Of a DNA stretch of 64,000 nt, positions 27,221-39,130 are shown one piece after another. The stretch is taken from assembly GCF_017948485.1 (NCBI RefSeq), contig NZ_JAFFSX010000023.1, positions 124,001 through 188,000 of the forward strand, written 5' to 3'. Under the pieces are notes generated by a model. The model did not search any database and was not told the DNA's origin. It was given only the letters and a program-made list of their open reading frames with translations. Both the position numbers and the translations under genes were made by a program. This DNA is from Streptomyces sp. GESEQ-35. Its GTDB lineage: Bacteria; Actinomycetota; Actinomycetes; Streptomycetales; Streptomycetaceae. Every line of letters begins with the position of its first letter. The stretch's first letter is position 1.

Positions 27221-27726
27221 CCAGGGTCCCGCGAGCCCCTCGGTCCCGCGCCGACGTCCAGCTGCTCGCCGACCTCCGCGCGGAGATCGCCCGCGCTGAT
27301 GCCAAGGCCACGGTCCTGGTGGGCGTGCTCGGCCTGACGGCTGGGGTGCTGAGTTCCCTGCTGATCAACCTCCGTTGGAGTCCCGCCCGGCTCCCGGTGT
27401 CCGCCGCCCTGCTGTGGTGGTCGGGAGCCGTACTGCTGGTCACCTCGCTCTTCGCCCTGCTGCTCGCCGTCACGCCCCGCTACGGCAGCAGCCGCTGGGC
27501 CCCCGGCCTCCCGCTCACCTACTTCGGCGACATTCGCCTCGCCGTCCGCGCCGGCCTGCTCGCCTCCGCCATCGCGGACACGGAACGCGCCCCCGCTCGG
27601 GCGCTGCGTGCCGCCCTCACCGAGAACAGCCGTATCGCCGCTCGCAAGCACTTCTGGATCCGGACCGGCCTGATCGCCTTCGGCGGCTCGGCGGTCCTGC
27701 TCCCCGTATCGCTGCTCGTCGCCTGA
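27217..27726 (+). CDS. Pycsar-effector-like membrane protein (PycTM/DUF5706 type)
   Basis: 169 aa. The N-terminal helix LLADLRAEIARADAKATVLVG leads straight into membrane helix 1 (about 32-52). Helix 2 (about 61-85), a soluble middle part and a C-terminal helix (about 150-169) follow. The RADAK motif joined to the first helix, and this helix order, are what I know of the Pycsar effector domain (PF18967, formerly DUF5706). In known Pycsar systems such proteins damage the membrane when cCMP or cUMP rises. Here it is translationally coupled to the SPFH-like gene and lies in one operon with a cyclase-like gene. Confidence 0.72.
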   Translation: MTRVPRAPRSRADVQLLADLRAEIARADAKATVLVGVLGLTAGVLSSLLINLRWSPARLPVSAALLWWSGAVLLVTSLFALLLAVTPRYGSSRWAPGLPLTYFGDIRLAVRAGLLASAIADTERAPARALRAALTENSRIAARKHFWIRTGLIAFGGSAVLLPVSLLVA

Positions 27727-27753
27727 ACCCGTCCCCACTCGGAAGGAAGTGCC

Positions 27754-28710
27754 ATGGCCCTGCCCCGCGAACCCAAGGAACCCAAGGAACCCAAGGAGGA
27801 CTTACCTCTCCGCCCCGGCCGCGTCCACATATCCGCACGTCAGCGAGGCGCTGACAGCACCGCCCTCGGACATCTGGCGCTCCACCTCCCCCACGCGCTC
27901 GCCAGCCTGGCCGTCGTCTTCGTGGTCTCGTACCTCGTCAGCATCGTGAGCGGTCTTCCCTGGTGGGTCCCGTTCGGGTGCTGGACACTGAGCGGCGCCG
28001 TGGTCTTCAACCGGCCCTGCGAACGCCTCCTGGCCCGCTGGCACTACCGGCTGCGCCACCCCGGCCCCGAGGAGGAGCGGAAACTGCGGCCCGTCTGGCG
28101 GGAGGTGACGGGCCGCGCCGGAGTCGACGCGAACGCGTACCAGCTGTGGATAGAGAACAGCGACGAGATCAACGCCATGGCGGCGGCCGGCCACATCGTG
28201 AGCGTGACCAGCCACTCGCTGAAGGCACTCACCCCCGCCCAGCTGGGCGGCATACTCGCCCACGAGCTCGGTCATCACACCCGGGGCCACGCCTGGGCGT
28301 CGCTGCTCGCGCACTGGTACGCACTGCCCGCCCAGCTCGCCTGGCGACTGGTGCTCCGGCTGGCCTCACGTGTCGAGCGGCTCTCCGCGGGCGCCGCGAC
28401 GCTGGCAGTCGTCCTGGCCGTGGCCGTCGTACTCGCGCTGGCGAGCGCCACGTACGGCCTGATCTTCCTTCCGCTGGCCACGCCGTACCTGGTGGCCGCC
28501 GTCTCCCGGCGCGCCGAGCTGCGCGCCGACGAGCACGCCGCGGGCCTCGGTTTCGCCGCACATCTGATGGAGGTGCTGCGTACGGAGCAGGACCGGCAGG
28601 AGTCCCGGCAGGACGCCCCGGACGGAGTGATGATGCGGCTGCTCGACTCGCACCCCGACGTCCACACGCGGATGCATCACCTCCAGGCCTACCTGGAACG
28701 CGGGCGATGA
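27754..28710 (+). CDS. M48-family membrane metalloprotease
   Basis: 318 aa; GGAAGGAAGTGCC precedes the ATG. The zinc motif HELGHH is at residues 170-175, and the third-ligand region is RRAELRADEHAAG (Glu255), as in M48 (HtpX/Ste24-like) enzymes. Hydrophobic segments lie at about 48-88 and 210-250. The N-terminus carries three EPK repeats from a 9-bp tandem repeat (27769-27795), and codon 17 is TTA (27802-27804). It is distinct from the housekeeping HtpX at 58474-59337. As last gene of the operon it may process or activate the membrane effector; this is inference. Confidence 0.85.
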   Translation: MALPREPKEPKEPKEDLPLRPGRVHISARQRGADSTALGHLALHLPHALASLAVVFVVSYLVSIVSGLPWWVPFGCWTLSGAVVFNRPCERLLARWHYRLRHPGPEEERKLRPVWREVTGRAGVDANAYQLWIENSDEINAMAAAGHIVSVTSHSLKALTPAQLGGILAHELGHHTRGHAWASLLAHWYALPAQLAWRLVLRLASRVERLSAGAATLAVVLAVAVVLALASATYGLIFLPLATPYLVAAVSRRAELRADEHAAGLGFAAHLMEVLRTEQDRQESRQDAPDGVMMRLLDSHPDVHTRMHHLQAYLERGR

Positions 28711-28719
28711 CATGCCGAA

Positions 28720-28746
28720 GGGCGGCCACCCCAAAGGTGACCGCCC
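28720..28746. terminator. Bidirectional terminator between the cassette and rpoC
   Basis: GGGCGGCCACC, loop CCAAA, GGTGACCGCCC, an 11-bp stem with one mismatch, in the 55-bp gap between the convergent stop codons of the M48 gene and rpoC. It can serve both transcripts. Confidence 0.75.
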
Positions 28747-28765
28747 CTCAACTCAAGCGACTCGC

Positions 28766-32665
<3,900 letters not shown>

Positions 32666-32767
32666 TATGCGTCAATCCCTCTCAGGGTTGTAAGTCTTGG
32701 GGTCTGAAACGGGGTCCCGGGGTCGGCGGACCTTCGCTGATCTCTCAGGAAGGCCCGCCGGACTCCG

Positions 32768-35700
32768 TCAGACCTCTTCGACGCTGCTCGGCTCACGCCG
32801 GGACAGGTCGATGCCGAGCTCCTCCGCAGCGCGGAAGACATCCTCGTCGGTGTCACGCATCTCGATGGACATACCGTCGCTGGACAGCACCTCCACATTC
32901 AGGCAGAGAGACTGCATCTCCTTGATGAGCACCTTGAAGGACTCGGGGATGCCGGGCTCGGGGATGTTCTCGCCCTTGACGATGGCCTCGTAGACCTTCA
33001 CGCGGCCGGTGACGTCGTCGGACTTGATGGTCAGCAGCTCCTGGAGGGCGTAAGCGGCGCCATAAGCCTCCAGCGCCCACACCTCCATCTCGCCGAACCG
33101 CTGGCCACCGAACTGCGCCTTACCACCCAGCGGCTGCTGGGTGATCATCGAGTACGGACCGGTCGAACGGGCGTGCAGCTTGTCGTCGACCAGGTGGTGC
33201 AGCTTCAGGATGTACATGTAGCCGACCGAGATCGGCTCCGGGAAAGGCTCACCCGAGCGGCCGTCGAACAGCGGTGCCTTACCGGTCGGGAGCACCATGC
33301 GCTCGCCGTCGCGGTTCGGGATCGTGTGCTCCAGCAGACCGGCGAGCTCGTCCTCACGCGCACCGTCGAAGACCGGGGTGGCGACGTTGGTACCGGGGTC
33401 GACGGCGTCGGCGCCGATGACCTGAAGCCGCTGTGCCCACTCCTCGCCGAGGCCGGAGACGTCCCAGCCGCGGCTGGCGAGCCAGCCGAGGTGGATCTCC
33501 AGGACCTGTCCCGGGTTCATTCGGGACGGGACACCCAGCGGGTTGAGGATGATGTCGACCGGGGTGCCGTCCTCCAGGAACGGCATGTCCTCGATCGGCA
33601 GGATCTTGGAGATGACGCCCTTGTTGCCGTGCCGGCCGGCGAGCTTGTCACCGTCGGTGATCTTGCGCTTCTGCGCGACGTACACGCGCACCAGCTGGTT
33701 CACACCGGGCGGAAGCTCGTCGCCCTCCTCGCGGTCGAAGACGCGGACGCCGATGACCTTGCCGATCTCACCGTGCGGCACCTTCAGCGAGGTGTCGCGC
33801 ACTTCGCGCGCCTTCTCGCCGAAGATCGCGCGGAGCAGGCGCTCCTCCGGGGTCAGCTCGGTCTCGCCCTTGGGCGTGACCTTGCCGACCAGGATGTCGC
33901 CGGCGACGACCTCGGCACCGATACGGATGATGCCGCGCTCGTCGAGGTCGGCGAGGACCTCCTCGGAGACGTTCGGGATGTCCCGGGTGATCTCCTCGGG
34001 GCCGAGCTTGGTGTCACGGGCGTCGACCTCGTGCTCCTCGATGTGGATCGAGGAGAGGACGTCGTCCTGCACGAGGCGCTGCGACAGGATGATCGCGTCC
34101 TCGTAGTTGTGACCCTCCCACGGCATGAACGCGACGAGCAGGTTCTTGCCCAGCGCCATCTCGCCGTTCTGGGTGGCCGGACCGTCGGCGAGGACCTGGC
34201 CCTCGATGATCCGGTCACCCTCGTTGACGATGACCTTCTGGTTGACCGAGGTGCCCTGGTTGGACCGGGAGAACTTGGCCAGGCGGTACGTGATGTACGT
34301 GCCGTCGTCGTTGGCGGTGGTGATGTAGTCCGCGGAGACCTCCTGGACCACACCGTCCTTCTCGGCCTTGACCACGTCACCGGCGTCCACGGCGGAGCGG
34401 TACTCCATGCCGGTGCCGACGAGCGGGGACTCGGACTTGATGAGGGGCACGGCCTGACGCATCATGTTCGCGCCCATCAGGGCACGGTTGGCGTCGTCGT
34501 GCTCCAGGAACGGGATCATGGCGGTCGCGACCGACACCATCTGGCGCGGCGAGACGTCCATGTAGTCCACGTCGGAGCCGGGGACGTAGTCGACCTCGCC
34601 GCCACGGCGGCGGACGAGCACCCGGTTCTCCTCGAAGCGGAAGTCGTCCGACAGCGGGGCGTTGGCCTGCGCGATGACGAAGCGGTCTTCCTCGTCCGCG
34701 GTCAGGTAGTCGACGTCGTCGGTGACCTGGCCCTCGACGACCTTGCGGTACGGCGTCTCGATGAAACCGAACGGGTTGATCCGGCCGTACGAGGCGAGCG
34801 AACCGATCAGACCGATGTTCGGGCCTTCCGGCGTCTCGATCGGGCACATCCGGCCGTAGTGCGACGGGTGCACGTCGCGGACCTCGAAGCCGGCCCGCTC
34901 ACGGGAGAGACCACCCGGGCCGAGGGCGTTCAGACGACGCTTGTGCGTCAGCCCCGACAGCGGGTTGTTCTGGTCCATGAACTGGGACAGCTGGCTGGTG
35001 CCGAAGAACTCCTTGATGGAGGCGACGACCGGCCGGATGTTGATCAGCGTCTGCGGCGTGATCGCCTCGACGTCCTGGGTGGTCATGCGCTCACGCACGA
35101 CGCGCTCCATACGGGCGAGACCCGTACGGACCTGGTTCTGGATCAGCTCGCCGACGTTACGGATACGACGGTTGCCGAAGTGGTCGATGTCGTCCGTCTC
35201 GACGATGATCGAGCGACCGGACTCGCCGACCGTCTCGGTCTCACCGGCGTGCAGCTTCACCAGGTACTTGATCGTGGCGATGATGTCGTCGGTGGTGAGC
35301 ACACCGGCGTCCAGCGGCTCGTCCGCGCCGAGCTTCTTGTTCACCTTGTAGCGGCCGACCTTGGCGAGGTCGTAGCGCTTCGGGTTGAAGTAGAGGTTCT
35401 CGAGCAGCGTCTGAGCAGCCTCGCGCGTGGGCGGCTCGCCCGGACGCAGCTTGCGGTAGATGTCGAGCAGTGCGTCGTCCTGGCCCTGGGTGTGGTCCTT
35501 CTCCAGGGTGGCGCGCATGGATTCGTACTCGCCGAACTCCTCGAGGATCTGCTCGGTGGTCCAGCCGAGAGCCTTCAGGAGAACGGTGACGGACTGCTTG
35601 CGCTTGCGGTCGATACGGACACCGACCATGTCGCGCTTGTCGATCTCCATCTCCAGCCAGGCACCCCGGGACGGGATGATCTTGGCGGAGAAGATGTCCT

Positions 35701-36253
35701 TGTCGGACGTCTTGTCGATGGAGGAGTCGAAGTAGACACCGGGCGAGCGGACCAGCTGCGACACCACGACACGCTCGGTGCCGTTGATGACGAAGGTGCC
35801 CTTGTTCGTCATGAGCGGGAAGTCGCCCATGAAGACCGTCTGGGACTTGATCTCGCCGGTCTCGTTGTTGGTGAACTCAGCGGTGACGAAGAGCGGGGCC
35901 GCGTACGTGAAGTCGCGCTCCTTGCACTCGTCGATGCTGTTCTTCGGAGGCTCGAAACGGTGGTCGCGGAAAGTCAGCGACATCGACCCGGAGAAGTCCT
36001 CGATCGGAGAGATCTCCTCGAAGATCTCCTCCAGACCGGACTTGGTGGGGACGTCCTGACCGGACTCGAGAGCCGCCTCGACCCGACTCTGCCAGGCGGT
36101 GTTTCCGAGCAGCCAGTCAAAGCTCTCGGTCTGCAGCGCGAGCAGGTTGGGAACCTCGAGGGGCTCCTTGATCTTTGCAAAGGAGATGCGCAGCGGGGCG
36201 GTGCTGGCGCCGTTGTTCATATTCGCGGTCGAGGCAGTGCGCGAGGCGGCCAA
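32768..36253 (-). CDS. rpoB: RNA polymerase beta subunit
   Basis: 1161 aa from a TTG start (MAASRTASTANMNNGASTAP) with GGAAGGACC upstream. The frame extends to 36340, but 1161 aa equals the Streptomyces protein as I remember it. The rifampicin pocket reads GTSQLSQFMDQNNPLSGL then THKRRLNALGPGG. The position equivalent to E. coli Ser531 is Asn442 here. The promoter with a roughly 176-nt leader is given separately. Confidence 0.97.
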   Translation of the reverse strand: MAASRTASTANMNNGASTAPLRISFAKIKEPLEVPNLLALQTESFDWLLGNTAWQSRVEAALESGQDVPTKSGLEEIFEEISPIEDFSGSMSLTFRDHRFEPPKNSIDECKERDFTYAAPLFVTAEFTNNETGEIKSQTVFMGDFPLMTNKGTFVINGTERVVVSQLVRSPGVYFDSSIDKTSDKDIFSAKIIPSRGAWLEMEIDKRDMVGVRIDRKRKQSVTVLLKALGWTTEQILEEFGEYESMRATLEKDHTQGQDDALLDIYRKLRPGEPPTREAAQTLLENLYFNPKRYDLAKVGRYKVNKKLGADEPLDAGVLTTDDIIATIKYLVKLHAGETETVGESGRSIIVETDDIDHFGNRRIRNVGELIQNQVRTGLARMERVVRERMTTQDVEAITPQTLINIRPVVASIKEFFGTSQLSQFMDQNNPLSGLTHKRRLNALGPGGLSRERAGFEVRDVHPSHYGRMCPIETPEGPNIGLIGSLASYGRINPFGFIETPYRKVVEGQVTDDVDYLTADEEDRFVIAQANAPLSDDFRFEENRVLVRRRGGEVDYVPGSDVDYMDVSPRQMVSVATAMIPFLEHDDANRALMGANMMRQAVPLIKSESPLVGTGMEYRSAVDAGDVVKAEKDGVVQEVSADYITTANDDGTYITYRLAKFSRSNQGTSVNQKVIVNEGDRIIEGQVLADGPATQNGEMALGKNLLVAFMPWEGHNYEDAIILSQRLVQDDVLSSIHIEEHEVDARDTKLGPEEITRDIPNVSEEVLADLDERGIIRIGAEVVAGDILVGKVTPKGETELTPEERLLRAIFGEKAREVRDTSLKVPHGEIGKVIGVRVFDREEGDELPPGVNQLVRVYVAQKRKITDGDKLAGRHGNKGVISKILPIEDMPFLEDGTPVDIILNPLGVPSRMNPGQVLEIHLGWLASRGWDVSGLGEEWAQRLQVIGADAVDPGTNVATPVFDGAREDELAGLLEHTIPNRDGERMVLPTGKAPLFDGRSGEPFPEPISVGYMYILKLHHLVDDKLHARSTGPYSMITQQPLGGKAQFGGQRFGEMEVWALEAYGAAYALQELLTIKSDDVTGRVKVYEAIVKGENIPEPGIPESFKVLIKEMQSLCLNVEVLSSDGMSIEMRDTDEDVFRAAEELGIDLSRREPSSVEEV

Positions 36254-36435
36254 GAGGGGGTCCTTCCGAGGGCTCGGACTCACTACGCGCGTACCGGTCC
36301 CCCTCAAGTGCACAGAGACAGGCCTCCCCGAATTGGCCATTCGGCCAGGTCAGAGACGGTTCGGTCGTCGGTGCTCAAGCGAGGGCATGCCCCTGGTGAC
36401 GGGCAGGGGACAGCTAACAGGCAGCGCAAAGGGTC

Positions 36436-36464
36436 AGTGTAGCCACAAGGCACACTGATGTCCA
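36436..36464 (-). promoter_or_regulatory. rpoB promoter (TGGACA-17-TACACT)
   Basis: On the minus strand TGGACA (36464-36459) is followed after exactly 17 nt by TACACT (36441-36436), a close match to the principal (HrdB-type) promoter consensus. Transcription would start near 36429. Upstream is a C/T-rich, AAAAACCC-containing stretch. Confidence 0.7.
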
Positions 36465-36757
36465 GTGCGGGTTTTTCGAGACCCTCGTTGTTCTCGACAC
36501 CTGCGCAAGCCCACGCCCTCAATGCACGTTGATACTGCCCTCTTCGTCGCCGATCCATGCCTCGGATCCGGATCGTTGTGACGACGCGTCCTGAGAATTG
36601 CGCGCTGCGTGCGGTTCGTCAAGGCCCCCCTTGCCCAAACCGGGTGCTGCCATCGTCACTTGCAGCCGGCTCCGGAGGTGCCCGGAGACACGACGAAGAT
36701 CACCATACTCCGCGCATCCACGCGTGCAAGGCCGCCACCACCAGGCACCCGGGAACG

Positions 36758-36795
36758 CCGAAGAGCGACCACCCGGATGGATGATCGCTCTTCGG
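36758..36795 (-). terminator. Hairpin downstream of rplL
   Basis: CCGAAGAGCGA and TCGCTCTTCGG form a perfect 11-bp stem with a 16-nt loop, 67 nt beyond the rplL stop. There is no T tract. It is a probable partial terminator that sets the ratio of L7/L12 to beta subunit expression. Confidence 0.65.
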
Positions 36796-36861
36796 TGCGC
36801 TCGCGTTACAGCCCTACGGCTGTATCAGCTCGCAAGGGTCCGTGTAGGGACCCTCAAGGTC

Positions 36862-37242
36862 TTACTTGACCTCGACGGAGGCGCCGGCGGCCTTGAGGGA
36901 CTCGGCAGCCTTCTCGGCGGCCTCCTTGGCGACCTTCTCGACGACGGGCTTCGGGGCGCCGTCCACGAGGTCCTTGGCCTCCTTGAGGCCCAGGGAGGTC
37001 AGCTCACGCACGACCTTGATGACCTGGATCTTCTTCTCGCCGGCACCCGTGAGGATGACGTCGAACTCGTCCTGCTCGGCCTCGGCCTCGACGGCAGCGG
37101 CGGGACCGGCCGGGCCGGCCACGGCGACCGCGGCGGCGGCGGTGACGTCGAACTTCTCCTCGAAGGCCTTCACGAACTCGGAAAGCTGGATGAGGGTCAT
37201 CGTCTCGAACTCGGCGAGCAGTTCGTCCTGGGTGAGAGCCAC
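36862..37242 (-). CDS. rplL: 50S ribosomal protein L7/L12
   Basis: 126 aa. An N-terminal dimerisation domain, an Ala/Gly/Pro-rich hinge (VAVAGPAGPAAAVEAEAEQ) and the C-terminal factor-binding domain (EKKIQVIKVVRELTSLGLKE, LVDGAPKPVVEKV) are all present. It forms the flexible stalk that recruits GTPases. rplJ is 126 bp upstream. Confidence 0.97.
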   Translation of the reverse strand: MALTQDELLAEFETMTLIQLSEFVKAFEEKFDVTAAAAVAVAGPAGPAAAVEAEAEQDEFDVILTGAGEKKIQVIKVVRELTSLGLKEAKDLVDGAPKPVVEKVAKEAAEKAAESLKAAGASVEVK

Positions 37243-37368
37243 GATGGCTTCCTTCCACTAATTTTCGGCTGGTGCCGTGATGTACATGTCTGGCGGGCGT
37301 ACGTTCGGCCCGCTACGACCGTTGCCTTCGGCGGGCTGCCTCAGGCGGCGGTCATTTCGCGAGCCGAG

Positions 37369-37899
37369 TTACTCGGCACCGCCCTGCTCGTCCTGCTTGG
37401 CGCGAAGCGCGTCCACGGTGCGGACGAGCTTCGACGGAAGCGCCTGGAAGACCTGGGCAGCCTGAGTCTGCTTGGCCTTGAAGGCGCCCGCCAGCTTGGC
37501 GAGCAGAACCTCGCGGGACTCGAGGTCCGCGAGCTTCTTGATCTCGTCGGCGGACAGCACCTTGCCGTCAAGGACACCGCCCTTGATGACGAGGTTCGGG
37601 TTGTCCTTGGCGAAGTCACGAAGACCCTTCGCCGACTCCACCGGGTCACCGGTGACGAAGGCAACCGCCGTCGGACCGTTGAACAGGTCGTCGAGCGTCG
37701 AGATCCCGGCCTCGTTGGCCGCAATCTTGGTCAGCGTGTTCTTCACCACGGCGTACTGGGCGTTCTCACCGAGCGAACGACGCAGCGTCTTGAGCTGCGC
37801 CACGGTGAGACCCCGGTACTCGGTCAGCACGGCGGCGTTCGAGCTACGGAACTGCTCCGTCAGCTCGGCTACCGCGGCAGCCTTGTCGGGCCTTGCCAT
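37369..37899 (-). CDS. rplJ: 50S ribosomal protein L10
   Basis: 176 aa from MARPDKAAAVAELTEQFRSS, with GGAAGGAGGCC upstream. The frame continues to 37977 but that is leader. L10 anchors the L7/L12 stalk; the KNTLTKIAANEAG and SKLVRTVDALRAKQ regions are typical. It is probably autoregulated through the leader given next. Confidence 0.97.
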   Translation of the reverse strand: MARPDKAAAVAELTEQFRSSNAAVLTEYRGLTVAQLKTLRRSLGENAQYAVVKNTLTKIAANEAGISTLDDLFNGPTAVAFVTGDPVESAKGLRDFAKDNPNLVIKGGVLDGKVLSADEIKKLADLESREVLLAKLAGAFKAKQTQAAQVFQALPSKLVRTVDALRAKQDEQGGAE

Positions 37900-38127
37900 A
37901 GAGCGTCGGCCTCCTTCCGGGTGATGGGACCGCTCAGAAGGGGCTGAGGAAAACGAAACGCCCCGGCGCAGGCGCACGGGGCGTAGCTCTACCGATCACG
38001 TAAGCAATGCATGCGTTTCGGGAGCGACTTCCACAGTCACCTGCGCGGGTCGTCCGCGGTTCAGCGGATCCTTCGGCCACCGCGCCCTCTCACGAGCACA
38101 CGGCAACGACCAGCGGTCTTTGGCTTC
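37900..38127 (-). promoter_or_regulatory. rplJ leader (L10-leader-like)
   Basis: A 228-nt untranslated leader between a promoter and rplJ, rich in stems, including a long GCGGACGACCCGCG region near its 5' side. It ends with a terminator-like hairpin (37949-37984) close to the ribosome site. In many bacteria L10 or the L10-L12 complex binds such leaders and represses rplJL. I infer the same here from position and structure, not from a covariance search. Confidence 0.55.
37949..37984 (-). terminator. Attenuator hairpin in the rplJ leader
   Basis: ACGCCCCG, 11-nt loop, CGGGGCGT, followed on the transcribed strand by TTCGTTTTC. This has the form of an intrinsic terminator although it lies before, not after, the rplJL genes. 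It fits transcription attenuation. Confidence 0.7.
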
Positions 38128-38133
38128 TGTAGG

Positions 38134-38163
38134 AGAGTACGTGACCGAATCCCTGTCGGGCAA
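38134..38163 (-). promoter_or_regulatory. rplJ promoter (TTGCCC-18-TACTCT)
   Basis: On the minus strand TTGCCC (38163-38158), 18 nt, TACTCT (38139-38134). It lies between the end of the lipoprotein gene and the rplJ leader, so rplJL does not depend on upstream readthrough. The start would be near 38127. Confidence 0.6.
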
Positions 38164-38180
38164 ATCCGGTCCTACGGTGC

Positions 38181-39038
38181 TCAGCCGGCCTGGGCTTCCT
38201 TCATCATCTCGGCCAGGTCGGCGGTGTCCTTCGCGGGCGGAGCCGTGACGGTCACCGGCTTGTTGTAGTCGAGGAAGGTGATGGTCATGTCGAGCGGGCC
38301 CTTGTCGGCGTCGCCCTTCATGCGGAACTGCTTGGTGTGGTCGTCGCCGTCCACCCACATGTCCATCGTGAGCTCGTCGATGCCCATCTTCTCGTACTGG
38401 TCGAGGCTCTTCTCGCGCTGCTCGCGCGTGGCCTTGTCCTCGCCCTTGAAGGAGTTCCGGATGTCGTCGGCGGTGACGGTGCCCGAGTAGTGGGTCGTCT
38501 GCACGCCGTCGACGGTCTCGGTGCCGACCTTCTTCACGTCCTTGGCGCCGGTGAGGAAGGTGGACTCGCTGGCCGGGTTCTGGTCGGCCTGGCCGGCGCC
38601 GGGTGCGGTCGCGCCGAGCCCGCCCTCCTCGCCGAGCGCGGACAGGTCGAACTTGAGCCAGCTCTTGCCGTCCATCTCCTTGGCCATCTCGGCGTTCCCG
38701 CCGATGTACATGGCCTTGTCGACGAGCCGGATCTCCGCCGTGCCCGCCGCTCCCTGGTCGGGAGCAGTCATCTTCATGCTCATGGCGACGGTGGGCTTGA
38801 TCCGCATCGAGGCCGTGGCCTTGATCTGCCCCTGCTCCGGTACCTCACCGGTCATGCGGTAACGGAAGGAGGTGATGGCCTCCGTGTTCTTCGCCGCTTT
38901 GGCGACGGCCGCCGCCGGCGTCATCTTCGGCGACTCCTCGCCCTTGGCACAGCTCACCGCTCCGGCGGCGAGGGCCACGGCGGCGAGGCCGGCGCCGATC
39001 GCCCGAGAGCGCGCTGAACGTCGTACGGAAGACCGCAT
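38181..39038 (-). CDS. Secreted lipoprotein, LppX/LprG-like fold candidate
   Basis: 285 aa from MRSSVRRSARSRAIGAGLAA, after GGGGGGAATCA (the frame extends to 39071). A signal peptide ends in a lipobox AGAVSC at about residues 26-31. The rest is beta-rich: ITSFRYRMTGEV, IRLVDKAMYIGG, TTHYSGTVTADDIR and a C-terminal ITFLDYNKPVTVTAPP. This resembles actinobacterial lipid-binding lipoproteins (LppX/LprAFG-like), but identity is low by eye. It is a paralogue of the next gene upstream. Both lie inside the ribosomal/rpo region, as I remember for S. coelicolor SCO4650-4651. Confidence 0.78.
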   Translation of the reverse strand: MRSSVRRSARSRAIGAGLAAVALAAGAVSCAKGEESPKMTPAAAVAKAAKNTEAITSFRYRMTGEVPEQGQIKATASMRIKPTVAMSMKMTAPDQGAAGTAEIRLVDKAMYIGGNAEMAKEMDGKSWLKFDLSALGEEGGLGATAPGAGQADQNPASESTFLTGAKDVKKVGTETVDGVQTTHYSGTVTADDIRNSFKGEDKATREQREKSLDQYEKMGIDELTMDMWVDGDDHTKQFRMKGDADKGPLDMTITFLDYNKPVTVTAPPAKDTADLAEMMKEAQAG

Positions 39039-39130
39039 TGATTCCCCCCACGGAATACATGGTTGATGCACAGTAAGGACGCGAGCTTATCCGGGAGTGG
39101 TTGCGGAGGTCTCCTGGAATTGAGTGGGAC

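Larger units (their letters stand above)
36254..36861 (-). promoter_or_regulatory. rplL-rpoB intergenic region (608 bp)
   Basis: No gene is seen. From the rplL side it holds a hairpin (36758-36795), about 290 bp without a recognised signal, a good promoter (36436-36464) and a leader of about 176 nt before the rpoB TTG. So rpoBC can be transcribed both by readthrough from rplJL and independently. Confidence 0.7.

Noticed and set aside
27769..27795. Three copies of GAACCCAAG as a CRISPR-like or regulatory repeat
   Set aside because: It is coding (EPK repeats at the N-terminus of the M48 protein), too short and without spacers. No CRISPR array was seen in the window.
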